Source of the DNA: Burkholderiaceae bacterium
GTDB lineage: Bacteria > Pseudomonadota > Gammaproteobacteria > Burkholderiales > Rhodocyclaceae
DNA: 64,000 nt
Direction of reading: 5' to 3'
Assembly: GCA_021738065.1 (NCBI GenBank)
Contig: JAIPCT010000001.1
Location: 1-64,000 of the forward strand
The notes beneath the pieces were generated by a model that had not been told where the DNA came from, searched no databases, and was given only the letters and a program-made list of their open reading frames with translations. Every line of letters starts with the position of its first letter. Position 1 is the first letter of the stretch. Below, piece after piece: positions 1-9,148 of this stretch. The position numbers were made by a program, and so were the translations under genes.

Positions 1-1973
1 CCCTGCATGCGCAGCTGCAATTCGGCGGCGCCGGCTTCTTCGCGGGCGATCTGGAAGGCGTCGAGGTAGTAGACGCGGATGTCGTTATCGACGATGAACT
101 TCTGCGCCCACAGCGGAAAGCTGGCCCAGGTCTGCTTGCCGAGATTCGACTGGATGATGAAGAAGCCACCCTTCTTCAGCCCGGACAAGGGATTGCTGTG
201 GCCGAACACCGCCGGATCGGGTGAGAGCACGACATCGACAAACACATATTCGCAGTTGATGCGTATCGGCTCCGGCGCCGCCGAAAGATAGTAAGTAGTC
301 GGCTGACCCTTTTTCTCGGAGCCGTACTTGGGGTTGGCCTTGATGTCCCAGCCGAGCAGTTCAAACAAGGTCATCGCCAGGTTCTTGCCGGTGGTAATCG
401 CACCCCAGCCGCCCACCGAGTGCATGCGCACGGTAATCGCGCCCTTGGGCAGGAGGTTGGGATTCTCGGAACCGCGCACGCCCAGCGCCCGGATGTTCGG
501 ATACTTGTCGGCGAGATCCTGCTGGTGCACCTCGTCCTTCGGGTTGAGCGGATCGCGGGCGAAATCGATCGACAAATAGAAGAACTTGCGCTGTGTGCCC
601 GCATTGGCAGCCTCAGGCAGCATGTTCTCCACCGCGCCAATCAGCGCCTCGGGTTGCAGGTCGCGTGAGCCCAGACCGTAGCAACCCGAATACAGGCGTG
701 GCATGTCGCCGGCAGCGTAGCTGGCGTAGTCGGGATAAGGCTTGGCCTTGTCCTGGCCGGGCGGAACCGGCAAGCCGTTTTCGATGCACTTCAACAGCGT
801 CGCCCGCAGTTCGCGCATCAGCGGCAGGTCCTCGGCCAGCGGCTGGTCGGTGCGCTCGAGCACCACCACGCCCTTTTTGCCGCGCAGCACATGGCCCAGC
901 AGATCGCCGGGGAAGGGCCGGAACATGACCACGTTGACCACGCCGACCTTGAGCTTGCGCGTTTCGCGCAGATAGTCCGCCACCGCCTCGGCCTGGACGA
1001 TCATGCTGCCCATGCCGACAATCAGGTAGTCGGCATCTTCGGCCTTGAATGTCGCCACGCGCTGATAGCGGCGCCCGGTCAGCCCGGCGTACTCGTCCAT
1101 GCAGGCGTCGGCAATGGCTTCGATGTGGTCGAAAAAATAGGGGCGTTGGCCCGCCGTGGCCTGCATGTAGGCATCCTGGTTTTGCACCGTGCCGGATACC
1201 ACCGGCACATCGACGTCCCAGATCGCCGGCACACGACGGCGCGTCGCGCCGAACAGCATTTGCTGTGCCGGCGTCGGCGTGTTGATCAGGTCGTCCGGCT
1301 TGCCGAGGTACTCGGCCACCAGTTCGCGCTCGGGCAGCAGTGCGGATTCGATCAGGTGGGTGGTGAGAAATCCATCCTGGCCGATGATGGCCGGCGTCAG
1401 CGACAGTTCGGCGATCTTGCGTCCGATCAGGTTGAGGTCAGCCGCCTCGGTGGCGCTCTTGGCCATCACCTGGATGAAGCCGGTGTCATCGACGCAGTGG
1501 TAGTCGTCATGTCCGGCATGCACGTTGAGCGAGGCCTTGGTGATGGCGCGGCAGCCCATGTTGAGCACATACGGCAGACGCTTGCCGACCGCGGCGTAGA
1601 GCGACTCGTGCATGAAGGCAACACCCTGGCCGGATGAAAAATTCACGGCGCGCAAGCCCGTCATGGACATGCCGGCGGTGACACCGGCGGCGGCATGCTC
1701 GGATTCCGGCTCGATGAAAATCAGCGGCTTGTCGGAGATGTTCAGATGGCCGGCGGCGACCTCCTCGGCCCAGTATTCGCCCATCTGCGTCGATGGCGTG
1801 ATCGGATAGGCGCCGGCCGCATCGGACGCTTCGCGTTCGACATGAACGATGGCGGTATTGCCATCGACGGCGTTGCGCACCCCGGGGTATTTCACCGCCT
1901 TGGTCGATTTTGCGGCGTTGCTCGATTCCAGCAAGGAGAAGGAAAATAGTTTTTTGATTTGTGACATTGACAT
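1..1973 (-). CDS. 2-oxoacid:ferredoxin oxidoreductase, fused alpha and gamma domains (partial)
   Basis: The gene runs off the left edge. The minus strand from ATG 1973 (GAGGA eight bases upstream) is open for about 657 codons to base 1. The N-terminal part has the thiamine-diphosphate pyrimidine-domain signature of this family (AYPITPSTQMGEYW, then IEPESEHAAAG). A transketolase-C-like segment follows (VGMGSMIVQAEAV, then VVNVVMFRPFP). The last third looks like the gamma subunit (VRMHSVGGWGAITTGKNLA). Such enzymes oxidise pyruvate, 2-oxoglutarate or an aryl-2-oxoacid to the acyl-CoA and reduce ferredoxin. The beta subunit would be expected just beyond the window. It is co-directional with the RnfB-like gene 22 bases upstream, so an operon is likely. 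Substrate (pyruvate or 2-oxoglutarate) cannot be decided from what is visible. Confidence 0.85.
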   Translation of the reverse strand, partial: MSMSQIKKLFSFSLLESSNAAKSTKAVKYPGVRNAVDGNTAIVHVEREASDAAGAYPITPSTQMGEYWAEEVAAGHLNISDKPLIFIEPESEHAAAGVTAGMSMTGLRAVNFSSGQGVAFMHESLYAAVGKRLPYVLNMGCRAITKASLNVHAGHDDYHCVDDTGFIQVMAKSATEAADLNLIGRKIAELSLTPAIIGQDGFLTTHLIESALLPERELVAEYLGKPDDLINTPTPAQQMLFGATRRRVPAIWDVDVPVVSGTVQNQDAYMQATAGQRPYFFDHIEAIADACMDEYAGLTGRRYQRVATFKAEDADYLIVGMGSMIVQAEAVADYLRETRKLKVGVVNVVMFRPFPGDLLGHVLRGKKGVVVLERTDQPLAEDLPLMRELRATLLKCIENGLPVPPGQDKAKPYPDYASYAAGDMPRLYSGCYGLGSRDLQPEALIGAVENMLPEAANAGTQRKFFYLSIDFARDPLNPKDEVHQQDLADKYPNIRALGVRGSENPNLLPKGAITVRMHSVGGWGAITTGKNLAMTLFELLGWDIKANPKYGSEKKGQPTTYYLSAAPEPIRINCEYVFVDVVLSPDPAVFGHSNPLSGLKKGGFFIIQSNLGKQTWASFPLWAQKFIVDNDIRVYYLDAFQIAREEAGAAELQLRMQ

Positions 1974-1995
1974 GGCAGCTTCCTCAATTTCGAAT

Positions 1996-2916
1996 TCAAT
2001 AGCGCAGGGGCAAGGGATCGTTGCGCAGGATTTTTTTGGCGGCGGCGCCTTTGGCCGTCCGGTCAGGCGTTTCGAACCAGACAATGGCCCCGGTCGGGCA
2101 GCGCTCGATCGGCGCGCGCGTCGCCTGGTCGTTCCAGTCGTAATTGATCACCGCCAGATTGCCGGCCAATTGCATCAGCTTGAACGGTGAATCGGCGACG
2201 CATTTGCCGCAGGCGTTGCAGGCCACATCGCACGAGGCCTCTGCGGTGTCGCCGTCCGCCTGATTCTTGCAGGCGACCCACAGCCGATGGCTCACCGGCT
2301 CGAGGCTGAACAGGCCTTTGGGGCAGACCTCGACGCAGTCGTTGCACGCCGTGCATTTCGCGCTATCCACCACGGGCAGGCCGTGAGCGTCCATGGTGAT
2401 GGCGTCGAAGGTACATACGTTTTCGCAATCGGCCAGCCCGAGGCAGCCCCAGGCGCATTCCTTGCCACCGCCGGACACCACCGCCGCGGCGCGGCAGGTC
2501 TTGAGTCCTTCGTAACGCGCTCTCAGAAACGCCACGTGGTGGCCGCCGGCGCAGGCCAGCCGCGCGACTTTCTTCTCCACGCTACCGGCAGCGACCCCGA
2601 GCAGATCCGCAATGCCTTGCCGTTGCTGCACCGTGCTGACAGTACACAACGCGGGTACCACATTGCCACCGACGACTTTTTCGGCAAAGTCGCGGCAGCC
2701 TGCCTGACCGCAGGCGCCGCAATTGGACTTGGGCAGCAGTTCCTCGACCTCGCCAATGCGCGGATCCTCATAGACGTACAGTTTCTTGTTGGCGAACGCC
2801 AGCAGCAGCGCGAGGACAATGCCCAGCCCTGCCATGAATGCGCCCGCCTCCGCCAGATTCGTCAACGCTTCCAAAAAATGCCTGCCCCTTGCTTGTCGGA
2901 TTCCATGCCTCGACAC
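1996..2916 (-). CDS. RnfB-like membrane-anchored iron-sulfur electron-transfer protein
   Basis: The protein has up to 306 aa. It has one hydrophobic N-terminal helix (MAGLGIVLALLLAF), then the RnfB-type Fe-S region with NCGACGQAGC and a following Cys, then ferredoxin-type clusters (CTACNDCVEVCP; CNACGKCV). In Rnf complexes RnfB takes electrons from ferredoxin at the membrane. No other rnf gene is present here, and the adjacent gene is a 2-oxoacid:ferredoxin oxidoreductase, so the likely role is to accept or pass on its electrons (inference). The GTG at 2916 gives the longest frame. An ATG at 2835 has a better ribosome site (GGAGG) but shortens the predicted helix, so the start is uncertain. 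Confidence 0.8.
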   Translation of the reverse strand: MSRHGIRQARGRHFLEALTNLAEAGAFMAGLGIVLALLLAFANKKLYVYEDPRIGEVEELLPKSNCGACGQAGCRDFAEKVVGGNVVPALCTVSTVQQRQGIADLLGVAAGSVEKKVARLACAGGHHVAFLRARYEGLKTCRAAAVVSGGGKECAWGCLGLADCENVCTFDAITMDAHGLPVVDSAKCTACNDCVEVCPKGLFSLEPVSHRLWVACKNQADGDTAEASCDVACNACGKCVADSPFKLMQLAGNLAVINYDWNDQATRAPIERCPTGAIVWFETPDRTAKGAAAKKILRNDPLPLRY

Positions 2917-3362
2917 ACTGAGACAAAAACCCTTAAAGTGTCATGGATTTCGTATCGCGCCTTGACGCAGTCGACATTCGTGAGTTGCCCGAAGTGCAGA
3001 CCGATCCAGTCGCGGCTAGGAAAAACCGGTCGGAAGATTCTTGCCTCGAGAGCAGAACCCACCGACCGCATCACAGCGCAGCCGGAAGTTGCTCCCGATC
3101 TGCTGGGGAAGTCGGCACGTTGGCGCCGACTCAGGACGACACCCGGGACGCGGTTGCATCCAGAGTGTTTGTGACGAGTCAACTATAAGACCAGAAACCG
3201 GAGTTATGAAATGGATAATTCTATTTCGGCATTTGCCGACTTCATCCGGCACGATAGGTGGGGATGGCAACTCGCTGCGGCCGTGATTGGAGAAAATCCC
3301 CGTCGAGCTTGGAATTGAACCATTGGCGGTGCCAGGCGACGGCTCCGTCCAAACGCTGAAAG
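2917..3362. other. 446-bp gene-free region with one inverted repeat
   Basis: This is the divergent intergenic region between the RnfB-like gene and the GFA gene. It must hold the promoters for both directions, but no convincing -35/-10 pair was found. The one clear structure is an inverted repeat at 3110-3131, arms AGTCGGC and GCCGACT around an 8-base loop. The short frames here have no family resemblance and the wrong codon flavour, so none is called. Confidence 0.5.
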
Positions 3363-3827
3363 GTGATGAAATTGAACTCGAGTCCTGTTGGAACATCGAT
3401 GCCTGCGATGCCGGTAAGCGGCGCTTGTCACTGCGGCAGCATTCGTTTTACCGCGCAAATCGATCCGACCAGGGTACTGCTATGCCACTGCGCCGACTGC
3501 CAGACGCTGTCCGGCTCGGCGTTTCGCGCGAACGTGCCTGCTACTCTGGAGTCCTTCAAACTGACCGGGACAAAACCCAGGGAATATCTCAAAACTGCGG
3601 CAAGCGGCGCAAAAAGGCTCCATGCCTTCTGTCCGGATTGCGGAACGCCGCTCTATTCCTGCGCCACCGAGAACGCAACACGGGTGTTTCTGCGCCTCGG
3701 AGCCATCCACCAGCGCGCCATGTTGCGCCCGGCATTACAAATATGGCAGCGCTCTGCCGCGCCCTGGCTGGACAATCTTGTGAAGCTTCCCGGTTCGCCT
3801 GAACAGCAGGCCCTTGATGTCCTGTAG
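3363..3827 (+). CDS. GFA/CENP-V family zinc-binding protein
   Basis: Protein of up to 154 aa. The zinc pattern of the GFA (glutathione-dependent formaldehyde-activating-like) fold is intact: CHCGS near residue 23, CHCADCQ near 42 and CPDCGTP near 90. Members of this family are usually annotated as GFA, but most have no proven substrate. It is a single gene; the LuxR gene follows in the same direction about 70 bases later. GTG 3363 and ATG 3366 are adjacent starts, and ATG 3399 is a possible shorter one. A second GFA gene lies at 11099-11497, only moderately alike, so this is not a recent duplication. Confidence 0.8.
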   Translation: MMKLNSSPVGTSMPAMPVSGACHCGSIRFTAQIDPTRVLLCHCADCQTLSGSAFRANVPATLESFKLTGTKPREYLKTAASGAKRLHAFCPDCGTPLYSCATENATRVFLRLGAIHQRAMLRPALQIWQRSAAPWLDNLVKLPGSPEQQALDVL

Positions 3828-3896
3828 AACCCGCGTGCATGCATTTTCCGCCGCCATTCATTGCGGCGTGCGACGGACTCGCTTACACTGATCCGC

Positions 3897-4643
3897 ATGT
3901 ATCTGACTGCCGCGGAAAGTCGTGCTTTGTCCCGCCTCTTCGGTCTGCTGGCCGAAGACATGGCGGAGCGGGAAGTGCGCGAGCGGGTGGGCTACGGCCT
4001 GCTCGACCTGTTGCGCGCCGATCATTTCGCGTCCTATGTCTGGGACGAGTCGACCCGGACCTTTGGCAATCGCGTTTCGCTCAACATGAGCGAGGACACG
4101 CTGGGAACCTACGAGTCCTACTATCAGTTCCACGACCCGATCACCTTTCAGTTGCAGCAGCGGCGATTGCCCACTCTGGTGACCCAGGTGATGCCGCAAC
4201 AGGAACTGATGCGCTGCGAGTTCTTCAACGACTTTCTGGCGCGCGACGGGCTGCATTGGGGCGTCAATGCCTACAGCTATGTCGGCGAACGCAATATCGG
4301 CGACCTGCGCATCTGGCGCGGTCGCAACCGCGACAACTTCGATGCGCATTCACTGGAACTGTTGCGCCTGATCGAACCGGCGTTTACCGGCGCACTGCAG
4401 CGCGCCTCGCGCCTGCTGCTGCCGACGAGCGAACCGAGCAATCTGGAGATCGGCAGCTTGTCGCCGCGCGAGCTTGAAGTTGCCCGCATGGTCAGCGACG
4501 GCCTGACCGACAAGGAAATCGCCCAGCGCCTCGCCGTCGAATTGTCGACCGTGCGCACCTACCTGAAACGCAGCTTCATCAAACTCGGCGTGCACCGCCG
4601 TGGAGGAGTCGCGGCGGTGATCGGTCGGTCTCGCCGACACTAG
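3897..4643 (+). CDS. LuxR-family transcriptional regulator
   Basis: Protein of 248 aa from ATG 3897 (an upstream in-frame start at 3861 is less likely). The C-terminal 65 residues form a GerE-type helix-turn-helix: LSPRELEVARMVSDGLTDKE followed by IAQRLAVELSTVRTYLKRSF. The N-terminal 170 residues have no REC domain and no conserved autoinducer-binding tryptophan pattern that could be confirmed, so the signal is unknown. Neighbours are an unrelated GFA gene and a convergent amidase, which gives no hint of the regulon. Confidence 0.8.
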   Translation: MYLTAAESRALSRLFGLLAEDMAEREVRERVGYGLLDLLRADHFASYVWDESTRTFGNRVSLNMSEDTLGTYESYYQFHDPITFQLQQRRLPTLVTQVMPQQELMRCEFFNDFLARDGLHWGVNAYSYVGERNIGDLRIWRGRNRDNFDAHSLELLRLIEPAFTGALQRASRLLLPTSEPSNLEIGSLSPRELEVARMVSDGLTDKEIAQRLAVELSTVRTYLKRSFIKLGVHRRGGVAAVIGRSRRH

Positions 4644-4667
4644 GGATAGTGCCAAGTCAAAAGCCTC

Positions 4668-4758
4668 ATCACAGAGAGCACAGAGAGCACAGAGAACACA
4701 GAGAAATCTAAACGGAGAGTCCGCCTTTCTCCGCGACCTCCGTGCTCTCCGTGGTGAT
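4668..4758. repeat. CACAGAG-type inverted-repeat element, copy A
   Basis: About 90 bases made of tandem CACAGAGAG units at the left and CTCCGTGCTCTCCGTGGTGAT at the right, so that the two ends are approximately inverted repeats. A second, diverged copy lies at 21871-21957. It sits between the LuxR gene and the convergent amidase. It encodes nothing. The arrangement resembles a small non-autonomous palindromic element. Confidence 0.75.
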
Positions 4759-4829
4759 CATTTGCCTTTCCAAGCCGTGCTCGAAATCCGACCACCCGGC
4801 GCGCCGGTTCCGCTCAAGGCGATGCGAGT

Positions 4830-6356
4830 TCAGCGCTTTACTGGTGGCGGCAGCCGCCCGAACAGTTTTTCCAGCGCCAGTCCAATGCCGATCAGCTTGC
4901 GATCGCTGCCGGCCGGGCCGTCGAGTTCGAGACCAATCGGCAGCTTGCTGCTCGCCCCCAGGGCCAGGGGAATCTGCAAGCCAGGGATGCCCGCATTGCC
5001 GGCCGGATCGGTGTTCTGGATGAACAGACCGAAGTTGGCCAGGCTGCTCGAATCCGGATTCGATTCGATCGCTACCCTGGGCACCGTGGGAAAGGCAATC
5101 GCGTCAAGCTTGTTGCTGCTGAACGTGTCCTTGTACAACTTTTGCAAGGCGGGACGGCCCGTCTTCATCGCCGCGTCGTAAGCCGGTTTGGTGTCGACCA
5201 GGGTATTGTTCGGGCCCGGCAATTTGTGCGGCAGCACCAGACCGTCGTAGGTTCCTTTCACGTCAGGACTCACGATGCCCTTCGCCAGATCGGCAATTGA
5301 AATGCCGGTGCCGTTGCTCTTCAGGTAGCTCACCATGTCGCTGTTGGCCTCGTAGAGCGCCACGGGAAAGCCAACCGCACCATTCAGCTCGGCCAGTTTC
5401 GCCATCTCGACATCGACCACGGTGACGCCGGCGCCTTTCATTTTCGCTATGGCCTCAGCCATGGCCGTCTGGGTGTCGGCATCCAGGTTCGCCATCATCG
5501 ACGGCACCACACCGATGCGCAGCGTTTTCAGCATCGCCGGTTTTGCCCTGGCGCCGCCACCGATCACCTGATCCAGCAGCGCGATGTCGGCCATCGAGGA
5601 TGCCATCGGCCCGGCGGTGTCGCGCGTATGCGAAATCGGCGCGATACCCGCCTGCGAATAACGACCCACGGTGGGCCGCAGCGCGGCACAGCCGTTGAAC
5701 GCACAGGGTATGCGTACCGAACCGCCGGTATCGGTGCCCAGTCCGGCCGTCACGATGCGTGCACCGATGGCAGCGCCATTGCCTGACGATGAGCCGCCGG
5801 TGATTTTGGTCACGTCGTAAGCATTGCGTACACCGGGCTGGTCGCCAGTCTGGTACGCGGCGTTGTAGCCCGAAATGCCAAAGGCCAGTTCATGCATGTT
5901 GGTCTTGCCGAGAATGATGGCGCCCGCAGCACGCAGCTTGCGAATGACCGGCGCATCTTTCTGCGGCACAAAGCCTTTCAGCGCCGCCGTGCCGGCAGTA
6001 CTTGGTAGACCGGCCACCTGGATATTGTCCTTGATCACCAGCGGCACGCCGCCCAGTGGCTTGCAGGCTGCGCCGCCTTGGCGCGCGGCATCCGCCGCTT
6101 TGGCCGCCTTGAGCGATCCCGCCTCGTCCAGCGTGATGAAGGCATTCAGTTCGGGGCGCGATTTCGCGCGCTCCAGCGTCGCAGACACCAGCACCTCACT
6201 ACTGTATTTGCCGGCACATATATCCGCCGCGGCCTGCACGGCGGTCAGTTGGTCAAGATCGGGCAATGGCTGGGCGGTAGCGAGATGCGCAATTGCAGCA
6301 CCGGCGACAAAGACAATGGCTCGCGGAAGTTTCCGCAATGGCGTGTGTTGGGGCAT
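4830..6356 (-). CDS. Exported amidase-signature hydrolase
   Basis: 508 aa from ATG 6356, chosen because GAGGAG lies 7 bases upstream; the frame is open further up to 6428. The N-terminus is a signal peptide (basic start, then AIVFVAGAAIAHLATAQ). The amidase-signature Ser-cisSer-Lys triad is visible: Lys in VIKDN, cis-Ser in GGSSSGNGAA, nucleophilic Ser in TDTGGSVRIP. It should hydrolyse an amide to acid plus ammonia outside the cytoplasm. Substrate is not predictable; it is not a GatA, since it is exported and gatBC are absent. It is monocistronic, with a terminator-like hairpin upstream at 6435-6465. Confidence 0.88.
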   Translation of the reverse strand: MPQHTPLRKLPRAIVFVAGAAIAHLATAQPLPDLDQLTAVQAAADICAGKYSSEVLVSATLERAKSRPELNAFITLDEAGSLKAAKAADAARQGGAACKPLGGVPLVIKDNIQVAGLPSTAGTAALKGFVPQKDAPVIRKLRAAGAIILGKTNMHELAFGISGYNAAYQTGDQPGVRNAYDVTKITGGSSSGNGAAIGARIVTAGLGTDTGGSVRIPCAFNGCAALRPTVGRYSQAGIAPISHTRDTAGPMASSMADIALLDQVIGGGARAKPAMLKTLRIGVVPSMMANLDADTQTAMAEAIAKMKGAGVTVVDVEMAKLAELNGAVGFPVALYEANSDMVSYLKSNGTGISIADLAKGIVSPDVKGTYDGLVLPHKLPGPNNTLVDTKPAYDAAMKTGRPALQKLYKDTFSSNKLDAIAFPTVPRVAIESNPDSSSLANFGLFIQNTDPAGNAGIPGLQIPLALGASSKLPIGLELDGPAGSDRKLIGIGLALEKLFGRLPPPVKR

Positions 6357-6434
6357 GGTGAGGTCTCCTCGATTGATTGAACGAACCCTCCGGTATTCGC
6401 TTCCGGATTCAAATCGATTGTGGAGCAATCAGTC

Positions 6435-6465
6435 AAAAAGCGATGTCCCCATTTGCGGGGACAGG
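6435..6465 (-). terminator. Rho-independent-like terminator after the DUF3014 gene
   Basis: On the minus strand TGTCCCC and GGGGACA form a 7-bp GC-rich stem with a short loop, followed by CGCTTTTT. It lies about 100 bases after the DUF3014 stop codon and before the amidase start. Confidence 0.6.
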
Positions 6466-6540
6466 CCCGCCGTCGCCAACCCGCAGTCGGCGACATGAGC
6501 CACGCGCGCCACGACCGACGCGGCAGATTCGCCACGGTAC

Positions 6541-6563
6541 GCCGTGTCGCCAGCGCCGACTTT
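6541..6563 (-). repeat. 23-bp dispersed repeat, copy 1 (exact)
   Basis: Exact copy of the 23-base consensus whose core is AAAGTCGGCGCTGGCGAC. It begins at the last base of the DUF3014 stop codon and lies wholly downstream. Other copies: 20303, 33970, 49827, 51277 and 63882, with weaker ones at 12265, 13558 and 33106. Confidence 0.85.
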
Positions 6564-7357
6564 CAGGACGGGCCGGAACTGCCGCTAACCAGCTTCCTGA
6601 TTTCGCGCAGCTTGGCCTTGATTTCAGAGGCATTGCCGCGGCCCATGCGGATCATGATCTTCTGTCCGGCGGAGCGCGATTCCAGCGCGGATTCCGCGTA
6701 CTCGTAAAGCACGCCCGGCTGTTCCAGCTTGATCGGTCCGGCAAGTTCCGGGGCCGCGAGCAGGTCGTCGATGGCGTCGACCAGACGATCATTGAAATAG
6801 GCCTTGGGATAGCCCAATTCTTCGTAGGCCCGCTGAAACAACGGGTAGTAGCGGACATAGATCGCCACCAGTTTCGTCGCGTCGACCGCGCGCAGCAGTT
6901 TCATGTGCCGGGCATAACGGGCCGCGTTGCGTGAACTGATCGCCAGGCTGTCGCCCTTGCCCGTGGTGGCGAAGACCTTGGGCACCGATTTCAGCGGAAT
7001 CACCGCAGCCGGCAGATGCCGACGCGGAAGATTGTCGACAGTCGCGACAATGCGGCGAATCACTCCATCGGTCAGCACCAGCGCCAACGGACGACCACCC
7101 AGCATGCGGCCGAGCGCCTTCAGCAGCGGCGCGTCGCTCTGTTCAAGCTCGGGCAGGGGTGCGACTGCGCTGGCGTCCGCGGCGGGGGCATTCAGCGGAT
7201 GGCGTATCGCCGGGGCAGGCGGCGGCATCGGCACAGCGGCCGGCGCCGGCATGTCGGGTGGTGGCTCCGGTATCGGCTTCAGCTGGGAAAAATAGGCGGC
7301 AAGGCCGCCGGCCAGAAGGATGGCGGCAAGCGCCATCCCGAGTGTTTTCTTTTGCAT
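6563..7357 (-). CDS. DUF3014 family protein, membrane-anchored
   Basis: 264 aa. A single N-terminal hydrophobic segment (residues about 7-24, MALAAILLAGGLAAYF) is followed by a proline-rich linker and then the DUF3014 body (LLKALGRMLGG; VATVDNLPRRHLP; KLVAIYVRYYPLFQRAYEELGYP). Function in this family is unknown; it is found in many Proteobacteria and is predicted to face the periplasm. It lies about 100 bases after the DUF1451 gene in the same direction, which may be loose co-transcription only. Confidence 0.8.
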   Translation of the reverse strand: MQKKTLGMALAAILLAGGLAAYFSQLKPIPEPPPDMPAPAAVPMPPPAPAIRHPLNAPAADASAVAPLPELEQSDAPLLKALGRMLGGRPLALVLTDGVIRRIVATVDNLPRRHLPAAVIPLKSVPKVFATTGKGDSLAISSRNAARYARHMKLLRAVDATKLVAIYVRYYPLFQRAYEELGYPKAYFNDRLVDAIDDLLAAPELAGPIKLEQPGVLYEYAESALESRSAGQKIMIRMGRGNASEIKAKLREIRKLVSGSSGPS

Positions 7358-7458
7358 TGCGTGTACTCCCTTGGCCGTCTCGGCGCGTCTACCACGACAA
7401 CGCTGCCGGGCACTGTCGCGCCGGACAGGATCGCGGTCGTGACGCTATCAGCGGCCGA

Positions 7459-8043
7459 TCAATAACTCTTGCGGAACTGCGTTCCGTGACACCCCGGACA
7501 GGGTGGAATGTGCGAACTGCGCTTGAGGTGTACCTTTTGTCCGCAACGGGTGCAGGTCAGGGTTCCCGCCGCGGTGATTTCGCCAGTGTTGTAGTGCAGC
7601 GCGTTTTCGGCCTTGCGTGAAAGATTCTGCAGCGCTGCGCCGGTGACATCGAGCAGGCGCGCCATGGACGACAGCGCTCCGGCTCCCAGGCGCGACGGAT
7701 TCAGCCTATCCCTGGCTTCCTGGCCCAGTTCGCGCATCTCCTGCGCGGTCTGATCGAGATCGCGGCGCATGAAAGCCTTGAACGCCTCGCCCCGCTCGGC
7801 CGAGAACTCCTCGGCAGCGGCAAGCTGCTCGCGCGCAGTCTCCATGGCCTTTTCCATGGCTTCCTTGCTCTTCTCCTGGCCGGCATCGAACAATTCACGG
7901 GCGCGCTCGGTAAAACGGTCGTACAACTGCTCGTAGCGCGCCCGCTCGGCTTCGGGCGGCGCATCCTGGGCGCTGTTTGCGGCGGCGTCGCCGGTCTCGG
8001 CGGCGTCGATATCAGGTTTTCGATCTGGATCGGTCGAATTCAT
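7459..8043 (-). CDS. DUF1451 (YbeL-like) zinc-ribbon protein
   Basis: 194 aa from ATG 8043 (AAGGGAAG upstream); a longer frame to 8226 lacks support. The middle (residues about 35-110) is a charged, Ala/Glu-rich helical region likely to be coiled coil. The C-terminus is the family zinc ribbon: CTRCGQKVHLKRSSHIPPCP then GC, that is two Cys-x2-Cys pairs. Members include E. coli YbeL, of unknown function. Neighbours give no functional clue. Confidence 0.85.
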   Translation of the reverse strand: MNSTDPDRKPDIDAAETGDAAANSAQDAPPEAERARYEQLYDRFTERARELFDAGQEKSKEAMEKAMETAREQLAAAEEFSAERGEAFKAFMRRDLDQTAQEMRELGQEARDRLNPSRLGAGALSSMARLLDVTGAALQNLSRKAENALHYNTGEITAAGTLTCTRCGQKVHLKRSSHIPPCPGCHGTQFRKSY

Positions 8044-8257
8044 GGTGTCTTCCCTTTTGGGTGTCTGGTCAGGCAAGCCATTGCAAATCGGGTCGGCGCC
8101 GCCCCAATCAGGCGCTCGCTCCGTGCGGCCGGGACTTTGACGTCTTGACCGCATCGCAAGGCTCATGGACAAATAGTACTCCTGCGCCGCTCCGCGACAT
8201 TTGCCGCAGACCAGCAAGGAACTCAAGGCGGCGCGCGCAATTCGCCCGGCCGCGCCT

Positions 8258-9094
8258 TCAGGCGCAACGCGCCAGCACCCAGTCGATCAGTTCCGTCCGC
8301 ACTGCTTCGCGATCAAGATCGTTGAGCGTTTCGTGGCGACTGCCCGGCCACAGGCGCAATGTGCGGTCCGCCCCGCCCCAGCGATCGTGGATGGCCTGGC
8401 TGCCAAGCGGATCGGTCAGGCGGTCGGCGTCACCATGAAGCAGATAGACCGGCAACTTCAGCGTCGGCGCCGCCGCAAGATTGGCCGCCATCGCCCTGAG
8501 CAGTTCGGCCCCGGTGCGGATCGGTGGCCCCTCATGGCTCGATAGGGGATCGCCGACATAGGCGGCCACGGCGGCAGCATCGCGGCTGATCAGTTGCGGA
8601 TCGACGCGCCCACCGCGCAAATGGGGCAGCCAGCGCGATATCAAGGGCGCCAATGCCACCAGCAGGCGTGGCATGTCGTCGCCGAGCTTCAAGGCCGCCG
8701 AAGACAGGATCAATCCGGCCAAGGCTTGCTGTCGTTGCGTCAGCCAGTGCAGCGCGATGGCGCCGCCCATGCTGTGCCCCATCAGGAAAACAGGGCGCCC
8801 TGCCGCCAGTTCGCCGACGCGGCCGAACAGGGCATCCACGTCGAGCAGATAGTCGTCAAAGCGCTCGACATAGGAGCGTTCGCCGGGCGAGCGGCCATGC
8901 CCGCGCAAATCCAGTGCCACCACGCCCACTCCGCGTGCATTGGCGCCCTCGGCAAGAAAGCCGTAGCGCCCCGAGTGCTCGGCGATGCCATGCACCAGGG
9001 CGATCACGGCGCGATGCCCGGCGGGCATCCAGGCTTGTCCGGCCAGGTGCTGCCCGTCGGTCGCGGTCAGCTCAAAAGCCTGGCTTGCCATCAT
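8258..9094 (-). CDS. Alpha/beta hydrolase, monoacylglycerol lipase-like (S33)
   Basis: 278 aa, standard length for a serine-aminopeptidase S33/Hydrolase_4 protein. The nucleophile elbow is GHSMGG near residue 113, with the likely acid in LHGDADRLTDP and the His in GSRHETLND near the C-terminus. An HG motif (VHGIAEHSGRYG) contributes the oxyanion hole. It has no signal peptide. The likely reaction is hydrolysis of monoacylglycerols or similar esters (inference from family). Transcribed alone. Confidence 0.88.
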   Translation of the reverse strand: MMASQAFELTATDGQHLAGQAWMPAGHRAVIALVHGIAEHSGRYGFLAEGANARGVGVVALDLRGHGRSPGERSYVERFDDYLLDVDALFGRVGELAAGRPVFLMGHSMGGAIALHWLTQRQQALAGLILSSAALKLGDDMPRLLVALAPLISRWLPHLRGGRVDPQLISRDAAAVAAYVGDPLSSHEGPPIRTGAELLRAMAANLAAAPTLKLPVYLLHGDADRLTDPLGSQAIHDRWGGADRTLRLWPGSRHETLNDLDREAVRTELIDWVLARCA

Positions 9095-9148
9095 CGGTTT
9101 CCCATCGTCGATTTCCTTGTCAGGTGTAACGGCGAAAACACTGCGTGG

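Noticed and set aside
891-1637. 248-codon plus-strand frame at the left end
   Set aside because: It is antisense to the clearly recognisable 2-oxoacid:ferredoxin oxidoreductase.
3110-3131. Inverted repeat AGTCGGC/GCCGACT as another 23-bp repeat copy
   Set aside because: It shares only the AAGTCGGC start; the middle and end do not match the consensus.
2862-3182. 106-codon minus-strand frame upstream of the RnfB-like gene
   Set aside because: It overlaps the RnfB-like N-terminus in another frame and has no resemblance to a protein family or a ribosome site.
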